A stretch of DNA of 64,000 nt from positions 62,001 to 126,000 of the forward strand of contig CANDOC010000012.1 in NCBI GenBank assembly GCA_947387575.1, written 5' to 3'. The notes beneath the pieces are model-generated. The model made no database searches. It had not been told where the DNA came from and saw only the letters and a list, made by a program, of their open reading frames with translations. The position numbers and the translations under genes were made by a program. Below, piece by piece: positions 45,408 through 54,674 of this stretch. The stretch comes from Spongorhabdus nitratireducens. Its GTDB lineage: Bacteria; Pseudomonadota; Gammaproteobacteria; Pseudomonadales; Endozoicomonadaceae. Every line of letters begins with the position of its first letter. Within the stretch, counting starts at the first letter, position 1.

Positions 45408-46244
45408 TCAAGGTTCATTAAACCACGATGGCAGTGGAGTCAGCGTTCCCTGATGACTACCATGTCGATGCTGAAAATGATCAATGACTTCAATACGGTC
45501 TGTACTTTGAGGGTGAGTGCTTAGAAAAGCAGGCAATCCCTGACCATCTTCAAGGTCATTAAATATCTGGAACACTGTATCCGCAGCCAGCGTGTGACCA
45601 TAATGCTGTTTCAGCGTTAACAATGCTTCGTTATCTGCGGCACGTTCCATCTCCCGGCTGAACCCCAGTGTGGTCAGTAGTGATACCTGACTGATTACCT
45701 GCTGCGCCAGCGCACTGTCGGCAATGCCGGCCAGACTCATTAGTGCCAATCCCACCGTTAACCCCCGGCCAGTTGCTACCAGCGGGTCACGATGCTTGAT
45801 ATGGGCAATCTCATGCGCCAGCACCATGGCCAGAGCATTTTCGTTGGGCATCTTTTCCAGTAGCCCGCGGTAGACAAAAATATGTCCGCCCAGTGTCGCG
45901 AATGCATTTACTTCGTCACCATCCATATAATGGACGGTGATTTTCATCGCTTCAGGAAGTTGCTGCGCTATGACCAGCCTGTCTGCCAGATTCTGCAGGT
46001 ATTGCTGATGTCGCCCTGGTTTTACTGTCTCTGTCTCAACCAGCTCTTGTTCTAATGAAGCAGCCAGCTGCTGCTCCAGTTCAAACGGCACATAGCGCAC
46101 CAGAGAGCCGGCCAGCAGGGTCAGGGTAAAAATCAGCCCGGCAATAATCAGCCCGGCACCCAGCAGCATGATAAAAAAATCTTTCAGCGGGTGCTCCTGG
46201 CTGACATTAATGCCCTCCGGAATCTTTGGGTTCTGATACTCCAT
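45408..46244 (-). CDS. M48-family metalloprotease, membrane-anchored
   Basis: One N-terminal membrane span (FFIMLLGAGLIIAGLIFTLTLL) anchors a peptidase domain with the zinc motif HEIAH at residues 144-148, a third ligand Glu in FSREMERAADNEAL, and the family DEVNAFATLGGHIFVYRGLL segment. It resembles the HtpX/LoiP/BepA group, which degrades damaged envelope proteins; 278 aa. It lies downstream of two YbjQ-family genes on the same strand with short gaps, so the three form a unit. Confidence 0.88.
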   Translation of the reverse strand: MEYQNPKIPEGINVSQEHPLKDFFIMLLGAGLIIAGLIFTLTLLAGSLVRYVPFELEQQLAASLEQELVETETVKPGRHQQYLQNLADRLVIAQQLPEAMKITVHYMDGDEVNAFATLGGHIFVYRGLLEKMPNENALAMVLAHEIAHIKHRDPLVATGRGLTVGLALMSLAGIADSALAQQVISQVSLLTTLGFSREMERAADNEALLTLKQHYGHTLAADTVFQIFNDLEDGQGLPAFLSTHPQSTDRIEVIDHFQHRHGSHQGTLTPLPSWFNEP

Positions 46245-46260
46245 CGCGTCTGCCTGATAT

Positions 46261-46710
46261 TTATGGTGTCGGGATCAAAGCGGTGCCATAAGCATAAACT
46301 TCAACACTGCCAATTTGATCCTGCCCCCCTTTGCTAATAGAAGCGGTTTCCAGCCGGACATTGATAATCTTGCTGGCGCCTTTCAGCCGTGCTTCCTGTT
46401 TCATCCGCAGAATGGCTTCCCGGCGGGCACGCTCGATCAGAGTCTCATAAGCACTGACCCGGCCACCAAACAGGTTGCGCAGGCCGGCGGAAATCTGTTT
46501 GAAGTAGTCAATGGAAATCACCACATTACCGCCGACAAGTTCGCCTGAGGCCTGCTCGTAACCCGGAGGCAGGGTGCGTTCATTGAAGGTCAGAATATCC
46601 CGCAGCTGTTCTTCCCGGTTCAGGATCGATTTGAAATGCCGGGATTCTGCCATCCGCCCGAAGACATAGCCCAGTATCAGCAGTGACAGGAAAATAATCA
46701 GATTAAACAT
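46261..46710 (-). CDS. YbjQ-like (UPF0145) protein with N-terminal membrane anchor
   Basis: An N-terminal span FNLIIFLSLLILGYVFGRM is followed by a YbjQ-like domain: GELVGGNVVISIDYFKQI, LRNLFGGRVSAYETLIERAR, EARLKGASKIINVRLET and VEVYAYGTALI. The domain forms pentamers in known members; its role is not settled. It is 149 aa. It lies between a second YbjQ gene and the M48 protease gene. Confidence 0.85.
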   Translation of the reverse strand: MFNLIIFLSLLILGYVFGRMAESRHFKSILNREEQLRDILTFNERTLPPGYEQASGELVGGNVVISIDYFKQISAGLRNLFGGRVSAYETLIERARREAILRMKQEARLKGASKIINVRLETASISKGGQDQIGSVEVYAYGTALIPTP

Positions 46711-46729
46711 ATCGGTTTACTCCTGTGTC

Positions 46730-47044
46730 TCACTCAAGAACAACAGCAGTACCATAAGCAAACAGCTCGGCAGCCCCTGCAGCTACAGATGAAGTAGAGA
46801 AGCGGATATTGATCACGGCATTGGCGCCGATCGCTTCGGCCTGCTGGGACATGCGGGCAACGGCTTCCTCCCGTGCCTCGGTCAGCAACTCGGTGTAACC
46901 GGTCAACTCACCGCCGAAGATGTTTTTGATTCCAGCCAGAATATCCTTGCCGGCATGCTTCGAACGAACGGTATTTCCCTGCACCATGCCCAGATGCTGA
47001 ACAATTTTTTTACCCGGCACGGCTTCAATATTGGTCAGGATCAC
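46730..47044 (-). CDS. YbjQ (UPF0145) family protein
   Basis: A 104-aa protein with LGMVQGNTVRSKHAGKDI, IKNIFGGELTGYTELLTEAR, QAEAIGANAVINIRFSTS and ELFAYGTAVVL, the full YbjQ pattern. I chose GTG 47044, which has GGAG 8 bases upstream and gives the usual length; ATG 47125 would add 27 unlike residues. It is the first gene of the YbjQ-YbjQ-M48 series. Confidence 0.85.
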   Translation of the reverse strand: MILTNIEAVPGKKIVQHLGMVQGNTVRSKHAGKDILAGIKNIFGGELTGYTELLTEAREEAVARMSQQAEAIGANAVINIRFSTSSVAAGAAELFAYGTAVVLE

Positions 47045-47284
47045 TGTGTCTACTCCTTCGTGAATTTTGTACTTCACTTCGTGAAAGATAACTATGTAAT
47101 TACGGATTATTAAATATTCATCCATGTATAGCTATTAAAAAGAGTGGGAGTCTTGTCATGGTCTTGTCGTGTGGAGATCATGAAAAACTCTATATGTAAT
47201 GATACTTAATTTTTGAATTATTCAGGAATTTGTGTCACTTTATGCGCGCTGACACACTAATAAAACCAATAAAGGAGCTGTTCA

Positions 47285-48313
47285 GTGCTCAAGAAAAAAA
47301 TAATAACCGGTTTAGTGAGCATTGGTTTAGGGGTTGCTTCCGTGAGCAATGCATGGGCGGAAACCCAGCTCAGAGTCGCTACCTGGTTGAGCCCGACCCA
47401 CACCATGAACAAAGACGTACTGCCGACCTGGGGCAAGTGGATTGAAGACGCCACTGAAGGCCGGGTCAAGGTCAAGCTCGAATATGACGTGGGTCATCCG
47501 AAGAGCCTGGTCGATATGGTTGAAGATGGTGCTGTCGATGCATCATGGACTTTCCACGGATACCTGCCGGGTCGTTTCCGTCTGACCCAGATGGCGGAAC
47601 TACCAGGACTGGACGCTACCCCCGAAGCGGTTTCAGTGGCTCACTGGCGGATCAATGACAAATATTTTAACAAGTCCGGCGAATATCGCGGTGTTCAGCT
47701 GGCCGGTCTGTTTGTACATGGTCCCGGTCAGGTTCATATGCGTGAACCGCTTAACTCCCTGAAAGAGCTGAAAGGCAAGAAAGTCCGTATCGGTGGTGGC
47801 GTTTCTGCTGAAATCGGTAAACGACTGGGTGTATCCGGTGTCAGTGCGCCGGCCAACAAGGCTTACGAAATGCTGTCTCAGGGTGTGGCCGACGGCCTGT
47901 TTATGCAGATGGATATGATGAAAGTGGCCCGCTTCAAGGATGTGGCACCCTATACCATCAAACTGCCCAATGGTTTGTACCTCGGTTCTTTCGGTATCTT
48001 CCTCAGCAATGACTTCCTCGATGGTCTGTCCGACAAGGACCGCAAGGCGGTAATGGCGGTTTCCGGTGAGAAACTGTCTGCTCTGGCCGGCCGCAAGTGG
48101 GATGAAGCTGACAAGGTAGGCGAAGCCGATATTATCGCTTCCGGCAGCAAGGTTATTGATGCCAGTGAAGATGATATCAACTACTTCAAGCAGCTTGTTC
48201 AGGGTATGGAACAAGACTGGCTGGACTCCGTCAAGAAGCGCAAGGTCGACGCCTCCGCTGCACTGGCAGCATTTAAGGAAGAAGCCCGCAACTACCAGCC
48301 GCTGCAGCTCTAA
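47285..48313 (+). CDS. dctP: TRAP transporter solute-binding protein (DctP family)
   Basis: From GTG 47285 (AAAGGAGC upstream) the product has a signal peptide (IITGLVSIGLGVASVSNAWA) and a TRAP-type binding fold with WLSPTHTMNKDVLPTWGKWI near the start and KELKGKKVRIGGGVSAEIGK mid-chain. The latter contains the family Arg (VRIGGG) that binds the ligand carboxylate. The substrate is an organic acid of unknown identity. It is followed by DctQ and DctM genes, a complete TRAP system. Confidence 0.93.
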   Translation: MLKKKIITGLVSIGLGVASVSNAWAETQLRVATWLSPTHTMNKDVLPTWGKWIEDATEGRVKVKLEYDVGHPKSLVDMVEDGAVDASWTFHGYLPGRFRLTQMAELPGLDATPEAVSVAHWRINDKYFNKSGEYRGVQLAGLFVHGPGQVHMREPLNSLKELKGKKVRIGGGVSAEIGKRLGVSGVSAPANKAYEMLSQGVADGLFMQMDMMKVARFKDVAPYTIKLPNGLYLGSFGIFLSNDFLDGLSDKDRKAVMAVSGEKLSALAGRKWDEADKVGEADIIASGSKVIDASEDDINYFKQLVQGMEQDWLDSVKKRKVDASAALAAFKEEARNYQPLQL

Positions 48314-48351
48314 TCACTGCTGCTGTAGCGTCAAGCACAAAAGTCTGACCT

Positions 48352-48383
48352 TTTTCGCTCCTTCTCCCTTGAAGGAGCGAAAA
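48352..48383 (+). terminator. Intercistronic hairpin between dctP and dctQ
   Basis: A perfect 13-bp stem TTTTCGCTCCTTC / GAAGGAGCGAAAA with a 6-base loop. No T-run follows the second arm. It probably stabilises dctP mRNA or reduces readthrough so that binding protein exceeds permease. Confidence 0.6.
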
Positions 48384-48411
48384 GCTACCTCTGCAATATC
48401 AAGAGGCTGAA

Positions 48412-48933
48412 ATGAAAAGCACAGTCATTATGGTGGTCCGGCTCTGGGAGCAAGCGGCCATGCGGTTTGAATGGCTTCTGAAGTGGTTTGCTGCCGCCGT
48501 TCTGTTTGTTCTGATGATGGTTACCTGTGTTGATGTCCTGGGGCGCTATCTGTTTGACAGCCCCCTGGTCGGCAGCGTGGAAATCACTGAATTACTGCTG
48601 GGGTGTCTGATATTTTCAGCCCTGCCTCTGATCACCTGGCGCAAGGAACATATCATTGTTGACCTGGTCGACAATATGATTCCGTCCAGGGTCAAAAAAC
48701 TCCGCGATATGTTCTTTAACCTCTGCATCAGCGGCAGCCTGTTCATTATTGGTGGCAAGGTCTGGCAGCTGGCTGGAAGGGCTGCCAGTTACGAAGAAGT
48801 GACCGAGTATCTGGAAATTCCGGTCAGCTACTTCATCTACTTTATTGCCGTGTCCTGTTTCCTGACCGCTATTACCGCGTTGGTGCTGGTGATAACCCGG
48901 CTGGTGGATAAAGAATACGAAAATCAGGAATAA
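48412..48933 (+). CDS. dctQ: TRAP transporter small permease (DctQ family)
   Basis: A 173-aa membrane protein with four spans. The DctQ motif VTCVDVLGRYLFDSPLVGSV is followed by EITELLLGCLIFSALPLITW and KEHIIVDLV. It partners DctM in the inner membrane. GAGGCTGA precedes the ATG. It is encoded between dctP and dctM on the same strand. Confidence 0.93.
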   Translation: MKSTVIMVVRLWEQAAMRFEWLLKWFAAAVLFVLMMVTCVDVLGRYLFDSPLVGSVEITELLLGCLIFSALPLITWRKEHIIVDLVDNMIPSRVKKLRDMFFNLCISGSLFIIGGKVWQLAGRAASYEEVTEYLEIPVSYFIYFIAVSCFLTAITALVLVITRLVDKEYENQE

Positions 48934-49005
48934 CTTCTGAAGTGAAACGTTTTTAAAACGTGCAGCGGTTTTTCAAATGCATAGCTGTTTAGGGGTGAAA
49001 TTAGC

Positions 49006-50310
49006 ATGTTGTTGACTCTGCTCGGATTCGCAGTCCTGATGTTTCTGATTCTGCTGCGAATGCCGATTGCCTTTGCCATGGGTGTGGTTGGTTTTTTCGG
49101 TTATGCGGCACTGGGCGACTGGAACTTTAACGGTGCACTGTCGGTCAGTGCCCGTCGTCTGATTGATACGGCACAGGACTATGGCCTGTCAGTTATTCCA
49201 ATGTTTATCCTGATGGGTAACTTTATTACCAAGGCAGGGTTGTCACAGGAACTGTATCGCGCCTGTTATGCCTTCCTGGGCCATCGTCGTGGTGGTCTGG
49301 CAATGGCAACGGTTGCCGCCTGTGGAGGTTTCTCTGCCATCTCCGGTTCCAGTCTGGCGACTTCTGCCACCATGGCCAAGGTAGCCATGCCTTCCATGCG
49401 CAAGTATGGCTATTCCGATGGTCTGGCAGCAGCATCCATCGCTGCGGGTGGAACCCTGGGGATTCTGATTCCTCCCAGTGTGATTCTGATTATTTATGGG
49501 GTGTTGACTGAACAGAGTATTCGAGATCTGTTTGCTGCCGGCTTCCTGCCGGGGATGCTGGGTATTCTGTTCTATATGCTGGCAACCCGTTATGTGGTCT
49601 GGCGTAATCCGGAAGCCGGTCCAGCGGGTGAAAAGCTTTCCAGCAAGGAAAAGTGGCAGGCGATTCGTTCGGTATCAGCCATTCTCGGTCTGTTTGTACT
49701 GGTTATGGGCGGCATTTACGGTGGTGTCTTTACCCCGACAGAAGCTGCCGGTATCGGTGCGGCAGGTGCCTTCTGTATTGCCTTATATCGTCGTACGCTG
49801 ACGGTAGCGGTGCTGAAAGATATCCTGACTGAAACCGCCCGGACTTCGACCATGCTGTTCGGGGTTATTATCGGTGCTCTGATTTACTCCAACTTTGTCA
49901 ACCGTGCCGGGCTGCCGGAAGAGCTGGTTGCATTGATCCAGTCCATCGGTGCTGAACCGTTCCTGGTGATGCTGGCGATTATTGGTATCTATATTCTGCT
50001 GGGTACCGTATTTGAAAGTCTGTCGATGTTGCTGCTGACCGTGCCGGTATTCTTCCCGCTGGTACAGAGTATGGGCTTTGATTTGGTTTGGTTCGGTATT
50101 ATCGTGGTGGTAGTCACTGAAATCAGCCTGATTACACCACCGGTTGGACTCAATATCTTTGTATTAAGCAGTGTGATCAAGGACATCAAAACCAGCACCA
50201 TATTCAAAGGTGTCACACCGTTCTGGTGTGCGGATATTATCCGGCTGCTGTTGTTGCTGTTTATTCCCGCAATTTCACTCTGGTTACCCAAAGTGCTTTA
50301 TTCCGGTTAA
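49006..50310 (+). CDS. dctM: TRAP transporter large permease (DctM family)
   Basis: A 434-aa protein with about 12 spans that forms the Na+-driven transport channel. DctM hallmarks are SVIPMFILMGNFITKAGLSQ, GGFSAISGSSLATSATMAKV, AAGGTLGILIPPSVILIIYG and FTPTEAAGIGAAGAF. AGGGG lies upstream of the ATG. It ends the TRAP operon before a good terminator. Confidence 0.94.
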   Translation: MLLTLLGFAVLMFLILLRMPIAFAMGVVGFFGYAALGDWNFNGALSVSARRLIDTAQDYGLSVIPMFILMGNFITKAGLSQELYRACYAFLGHRRGGLAMATVAACGGFSAISGSSLATSATMAKVAMPSMRKYGYSDGLAAASIAAGGTLGILIPPSVILIIYGVLTEQSIRDLFAAGFLPGMLGILFYMLATRYVVWRNPEAGPAGEKLSSKEKWQAIRSVSAILGLFVLVMGGIYGGVFTPTEAAGIGAAGAFCIALYRRTLTVAVLKDILTETARTSTMLFGVIIGALIYSNFVNRAGLPEELVALIQSIGAEPFLVMLAIIGIYILLGTVFESLSMLLLTVPVFFPLVQSMGFDLVWFGIIVVVVTEISLITPPVGLNIFVLSSVIKDIKTSTIFKGVTPFWCADIIRLLLLLFIPAISLWLPKVLYSG

Positions 50311-50334
50311 AACCGGATATCAGGTACCTGACGG

Positions 50335-50361
50335 AAAGGCCGGCCACAAGCCGGCTTTTTT
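50335..50361 (+). terminator. Rho-independent terminator after dctM
   Basis: The stem AAAGGCCGGC / GCCGGCTTTT (one G-U pair) with loop CACAA runs into TTTTTT. It lies 25 bases past the dctM stop. Confidence 0.9.
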
Positions 50362-50506
50362 GTGTTTACGGGAGCCTGAATATCGCCCTGCCTCTGGAAG
50401 CTCTCATACCTTGGTATAATACCCCTGCTTCTGTTTATTCCTTATAGTTCTAATCAACTGCACAGGATAGTGCGGGCTATTGATTAAACACACAGGGAAG
50501 AAGCTT

Positions 50507-50869
50507 ATGCATACGATTGCCAGAACGATTCATCCTTCAGCTTTATTTGCAGTAAATAAAAACGAGCCTAAAAGACCTTCAGCATTAAAGCGCTTCGGCT
50601 TGCGTCTGGTCGCGATATTAAAAGGCGCTGGAAACGGTTACTGCAAGGGCGTTAACAAGACAATGGCGTTGATGACTGGAAAGGAAAGAACCAGGGATTT
50701 GCTACGTAACCTTGATTCCAGACCTGTCATCAATTCGCTGAAACTGGCTCGAAAGGCGGTGATGTTTTATCCCGCAGGCTTCCCGGCCGCTTATGTAACA
50801 GGACCTGTCGGAGCGATATACGGCGCGTGCAAAACTGCCGTAACCGGTGAGGTTTATAGTCGCAAGTGA
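50507..50869 (+). CDS. Small basic protein of unknown function (120 aa)
   Basis: ATG 50507 is preceded by GGGAAGAAG. The product is basic in its first two thirds (NKNEPKRPSALKRFGLRL). A Gly/Ala/Pro-rich hydrophobic stretch follows near residues 85-112 (VMFYPAGFPAAYVTGPVGAI), and it ends EVYSRK. I recognise no family. Its last codons are the first copy of an 18-19 bp tandem repeat that continues beyond the stop. It is a single gene ending at a strong terminator. A TATAAT at 50415-50420 may be its -10 box. Confidence 0.6.
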   Translation: MHTIARTIHPSALFAVNKNEPKRPSALKRFGLRLVAILKGAGNGYCKGVNKTMALMTGKERTRDLLRNLDSRPVINSLKLARKAVMFYPAGFPAAYVTGPVGAIYGACKTAVTGEVYSRK

Positions 50870-50920
50870 GGTTGTAGTCCTGAATGAGGTTATAGCCCTA
50901 AACGAGGTTATAGTCTCAAG
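50848..50920 (+). repeat. Four imperfect 18-19 bp tandem repeats at the end of a small gene
   Basis: Units start at 50848 (19 bp), 50867, 50885 and 50903 (18 bp each), all following TGAGGTTATAGTCCTAAA-like sequence. Unit 1 encodes the last residues of the 120-aa protein; the TGA of unit 2 is its stop codon. In unit 4 the TGA is CGA, so the units stay readable as codons. Confidence 0.8.
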
Positions 50921-50960
50921 AATTGAATAGCAGAAAGAATTAACAGTTTCTCTGTGGTTA

Positions 50961-50988
50961 GCGCCCTGCATATCAGGGCGCCTTTTTT
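50961..50988 (+). terminator. Rho-independent terminator
   Basis: The stem GCGCCCTG / CAGGGCGC with a 5-base loop is followed by C and seven Ts. It terminates the small-protein gene; on the other strand it lies just past the paaK stop. Confidence 0.92.
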
Positions 50989-51020
50989 TGCGAGCTTGTT
51001 TTCAACAATTAGTTAAAGGC

Positions 51021-52316
51021 TTAACGCTTGTCGATAACCCGCTTTGCCTTGCCTTCAGAGCGCGGCAACTTGCCCGGTTCCACAATATCAATCGCAGCAG
51101 AAATACCGATATACGACTTGATCTTGTGACGCAGTGAAGCAGCCAGCTGCTGATTAAGCTCGGTAGAGTTAATCATGCTGCTTTCTACCGATACCCGCAC
51201 AGTATCCATATTGCCCTTCTTGTCGACCTCGATCATATAGTGAGGCGCCAGCTCCTGAATATTACAGATCTGTTCCTCGATCTGGGTCGGGAACACATTA
51301 ACCCCGCGAATAATCAGCATATCGTCACTGCGACCGGTGATCTTGTCCATCCGTCGCATGGTACGGGCAGAGCCCGGCAACAGGCGGGTCAGGTCTCGGG
51401 TGCGGTAACGGATCACCGGCATGGCTTCCTTGGTCAGACTGGTAAAGACCAGTTCACCTTCGGAACCGTCCGGCAGTACTTCGCCGGTCTTGGGGTCGAT
51501 GATTTCCGGATAGAAGTGATCTTCCCAGATGGTCGGGCCATCTTTGGTTTCGATGCACTCCTGGGCTACGCCCGGCCCCATAACTTCCGACAGGCCGTAG
51601 ATATCAACCGCATCAATACCCAGCCGCTGTTCGATATCCTGGCGCATGGCATTGGTCCAGGGCTCGGCACCGAAAATACCGATCCGCAGTGAAGTCTCAT
51701 GGGGATCCAATCCTTCACGCTCCATTTCGTCGGCGATATTCAGCATGTAGGAAGGGGTGACCATGATAATGTCTGGGTCAAAGTCCTTGATCAGCTGCAC
51801 CTGCTTCTCAGTCTGGCCGCCGCTCATGGGAATAACGGTACAACCCAGCCGCTCGGCACCGTAGTGGGCACCCAGACCGCCGGTAAACAGGCCATAGCCG
51901 TAGGAGATATGAACCTTGTCTTCAGGTCGGCCGCCAGCAGCGTAAATCGAGCGCGCCACGATATCCGACCATGTTTTTATATCGTTTTGTGAATAGCCAA
52001 CGACAGTGGGTTTGCCTGTCGTGCCGCTGGATGCATGAACTCTGACGATATCCTTTTGGGGTACGCAGAACATGCCGAACGGGTAGTTCTCTCGCAGATC
52101 GGCTTTGGTGGTAAAGGGAAACTTGCTCAGGTCGCTCAGGGTTTTCAGATCGTCCGGGTGAACGCCGGCATCATCAAACTTCTTCTTGTAGACCGGAGAG
52201 TTGTTGTACGCATGGTTCAGGGTCTTTTTCAGACGGTTGAACTGCAAATCACGAATCTCATCAATGCTGGCTGACTCAATAGCGTCAAGGCCTGCATTTT
52301 TATTCTTGTCTGACAT
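51021..52316 (-). CDS. paaK: Phenylacetate-CoA ligase
   Basis: PaaK activates phenylacetate with CoA and ATP. The AMP-binding loop is HASSGTTGKPTVVGYSQ. KVHISYGYGLFTGGLGAHYG, IDIYGLSE-type sequence (VDIYGLSEVMGPGVA) and ITGRSDDMLIIRGVNVFPTQ are PaaK signatures. The C-terminus ends GKLPRSEGKAKRVIDKR. ATG 52316 gives 431 aa (E. coli 437). It is transcribed divergently from paaZ. Confidence 0.95.
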   Translation of the reverse strand: MSDKNKNAGLDAIESASIDEIRDLQFNRLKKTLNHAYNNSPVYKKKFDDAGVHPDDLKTLSDLSKFPFTTKADLRENYPFGMFCVPQKDIVRVHASSGTTGKPTVVGYSQNDIKTWSDIVARSIYAAGGRPEDKVHISYGYGLFTGGLGAHYGAERLGCTVIPMSGGQTEKQVQLIKDFDPDIIMVTPSYMLNIADEMEREGLDPHETSLRIGIFGAEPWTNAMRQDIEQRLGIDAVDIYGLSEVMGPGVAQECIETKDGPTIWEDHFYPEIIDPKTGEVLPDGSEGELVFTSLTKEAMPVIRYRTRDLTRLLPGSARTMRRMDKITGRSDDMLIIRGVNVFPTQIEEQICNIQELAPHYMIEVDKKGNMDTVRVSVESSMINSTELNQQLAASLRHKIKSYIGISAAIDIVEPGKLPRSEGKAKRVIDKR

Positions 52317-52574
52317 AGGGGCCCCGTTCGTCTTTAGATCACATTTGTTTTTATTGAGCTGGGAACCTGCGCCGGAAAGTTCGCAATGAGAAAATCTCGG
52401 GGGAAAGCAATCCGGGCGTGGATATAATACATAAATTTGATGCAAAACAATAAATGTGTATCATGATTGCGGTAATAAAAATCAATAATAAGAGCCTGAT
52501 CAGTGGTTTTACCGAGTGATACTCTCCGAGTACGCCCCGGGCAAATAGCTCAGGCGAGCAGTCAAGGAAACTGT
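52317..52574. promoter_or_regulatory. paaK-paaZ divergent control region
   Basis: A 258-base spacer with an AT-rich centre holds both promoters. A TATAAT-like box is near 52432, and an imperfect dyad (ATACAT...ATGTGTAT) spans about 52428-52460. A PaaX- or PaaR-type regulator would be expected to bind here, but no regulator gene is in the window and I cannot match a known operator. Confidence 0.45.
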
Positions 52575-54623
52575 ATGAAAACCAAAAGTTATGTTTATGG
52601 TGAGTGGTTTGAGGGCGCTGACCAGGGCATAGAAGTCAAGCATGCAGTCACCGGCGAAACTATCAGCTGGGTAAGCAGTGAAGGGGTCGACTTTGCCAAA
52701 GTCGTACAGTACGGACGTGAAGTTGGTGGCAAAGCACTGCGCGCCATGACCGTACACGACCGCGCCAATGCCCTGAAAGAACTGGGCAAGGTGCTGATGG
52801 CTCGCAAAAAAGAGCTGTATCAGGTTTCTGCCCAAACCGGTGCCACCAAGGCCGACAGCTGGGTCGATATCGAAGGCGGTGTCGGCACCATGTTCAGCTA
52901 TTCATCCATCGCCCGTCGTGAATTTGCCAACGAAACCTTTATTGTTGAAGGTGCTCCCGAGCGATTGTCTGCCGAAGGCACCTTTGTTGGTCAGCATATT
53001 CTGACCCCGAAACTGGGTGTTTCGGTTCATATCAATGCCTTCAACTTCCCTTGCTGGGGTATGCTGGAAAAAATTGCACCCAGTCTGATTGCCGGTATGC
53101 CGGTGGTCGTGAAACCTGCGACAGCTTCCGCTTATCTGACCGAAGCCATGGTGCAGATGATTGTTGAATCCGGTTTGTTACCGGAAGGTTCTCTGCAGCT
53201 GATTTGTGGCAGTACCGGAGATCTGCTGGATCAACTGAACGAACAGGATGCCGTAACCTTTACTGGTTCTGCATCAACCGGCCAGATGCTGCGCAATCAC
53301 CCCAATATTGTTGCCAACAGCATTCCGTTCAATATGGAAGCCGACTCTCTGAACTGCTCTATTCTGGGGGAAACCGTCAATCCGGAAGATCCCGAGTTTG
53401 ATCTGTTTATCAAGGAAGTCGCTCGGGAAATGACCGTCAAGGCCGGTCAGAAATGTACTGCTATCCGTCGTATTTTGGTACCTGCAGCTAAAGTTGATGC
53501 CGTTACTACTGCACTGAAAGCCCGTCTCGACAAGGTTGTGATGGGTGATCCTGCAGAAGAAGGCGTTCGCATGGGGCCGCTGGTAGGCTGTTCCCAGCGT
53601 GAAGATGTTCGTCGCAAGGTTGCAGCTTTGCAGGAGCACTGTGAAGTTGTTTACGGCGGCAACGATATTGAAGTTCAGGTAAAAGGTGCTTCTGCCGTTG
53701 AAGGCGCTTTCTACCCGCCGACCCTGCTGTTCTGTGGCAACCCGATGGAAACCGAAGCTCCGCACAGCATTGAAGCCTTTGGCCCGGTCAGCACTCTGAT
53801 GCCGTACGACAGTATTGAGCAGGCAGTAGAGCTGGCGCATATGGGCAAGGGTAGTCTGGCAGGTTCTGTCGTGACTTATGATGATCAGGAAGCACGCGAA
53901 CTTGTGATGGGCGCGGCGGCTTATCATGGTCGTATGCTGGTACTGAACCGCGACTGTGCCGGCGAATCTACCGGTCACGGTTCTCCTCTGGCACCGCTGG
54001 TTCACGGTGGCCCGGGTCGTGCCGGTGGTGGTGAAGAGCTGGGTGGCAGCCGGGCGATCAAGCATTATATGCAGCGTACTGCGATTCAGGGCTCGCCGAC
54101 TACCATGATGGCGATTACCAAAGAGTATGTGGCTGGAGCCAAAACCACAAAAACCGATATCCATCCGTTCAAAAAGTACTTTGAGCAGCTGCAGGTCGGT
54201 GAAAGCCTGACAACGCATCGTCGTACAGTAACGGAAGCAGATATCGTTAACTTTGGTTGTCTGTCCGGTGACCATTTCTATGCTCACTTTGACGAGATTG
54301 CGGCCAAGGACTCCCTGTTCGGTAAGCGGGTAGCACATGGTTACTTCGTGATTTCTGCTGCAGCGGGCATGTTTGTTGAGCCTGCACCAGGTCCGGTTCT
54401 GGCTAACTACGGTCTGGAAAACCTGCGTTTTGTCGAGCCGGTGGGTATTGGTGACAGCATTCAGGTCAAGATCACCGTCAAGAAGAAGATCAAGAAGGCC
54501 AAGCGTCCGGATGAAGATCGTGCCAGTGGTGTTGTGGTTTGGGATGTAGAAGTCCTGAACCAGAATCAGGAGCTGGTTGCCCTGTACGACATCATGACTC
54601 TGGTTGAGCGTCAGGAAGACTAA
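52575..54623 (+). CDS. paaZ: Oxepin-CoA hydrolase / 3-oxo-5,6-dehydrosuberyl-CoA semialdehyde dehydrogenase
   Basis: PaaZ is bifunctional. The N-terminal aldehyde dehydrogenase has [31 protein letters not shown] and the catalytic Cys in [13 protein letters not shown]. The C-terminal MaoC-type hydratase has [15 protein letters not shown] and [16 protein letters not shown]. It opens the oxepin ring of the phenylacetate pathway and oxidises the aldehyde. ATG 52575, with AAGGAAA upstream, gives 682 aa (E. coli 681). The mirror-image paaK lies across the shared promoter region. Confidence 0.96.
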   Translation: MKTKSYVYGEWFEGADQGIEVKHAVTGETISWVSSEGVDFAKVVQYGREVGGKALRAMTVHDRANALKELGKVLMARKKELYQVSAQTGATKADSWVDIEGGVGTMFSYSSIARREFANETFIVEGAPERLSAEGTFVGQHILTPKLGVSVHINAFNFPCWGMLEKIAPSLIAGMPVVVKPATASAYLTEAMVQMIVESGLLPEGSLQLICGSTGDLLDQLNEQDAVTFTGSASTGQMLRNHPNIVANSIPFNMEADSLNCSILGETVNPEDPEFDLFIKEVAREMTVKAGQKCTAIRRILVPAAKVDAVTTALKARLDKVVMGDPAEEGVRMGPLVGCSQREDVRRKVAALQEHCEVVYGGNDIEVQVKGASAVEGAFYPPTLLFCGNPMETEAPHSIEAFGPVSTLMPYDSIEQAVELAHMGKGSLAGSVVTYDDQEARELVMGAAAYHGRMLVLNRDCAGESTGHGSPLAPLVHGGPGRAGGGEELGGSRAIKHYMQRTAIQGSPTTMMAITKEYVAGAKTTKTDIHPFKKYFEQLQVGESLTTHRRTVTEADIVNFGCLSGDHFYAHFDEIAAKDSLFGKRVAHGYFVISAAAGMFVEPAPGPVLANYGLENLRFVEPVGIGDSIQVKITVKKKIKKAKRPDEDRASGVVVWDVEVLNQNQELVALYDIMTLVERQED

Positions 54624-54630
54624 AACGGTT

Positions 54631-54671
54631 GATCGTCACAGCGTTCCGAAAGCAGGAATGCTGTGACGATC
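54631..54671. terminator. Terminator between convergent paaZ and paaY
   Basis: A 17-bp stem with one G-T pair (54631-54647 / 54655-54671) and a 7-base loop lies directly between the two stop codons. The T-run is weak. Confidence 0.75.
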
Positions 54672-54674
54672 CGT

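Noticed and set aside
50407..50418. Palindrome ATACCTTGGTAT near the promoter of the 120-aa protein
   Set aside because: Too short to distinguish from chance and not linked to a known operator.
53274..54338. 354-codon frame opposite paaZ
   Set aside because: Lies wholly inside paaZ on the other strand and has no recognisable protein features.
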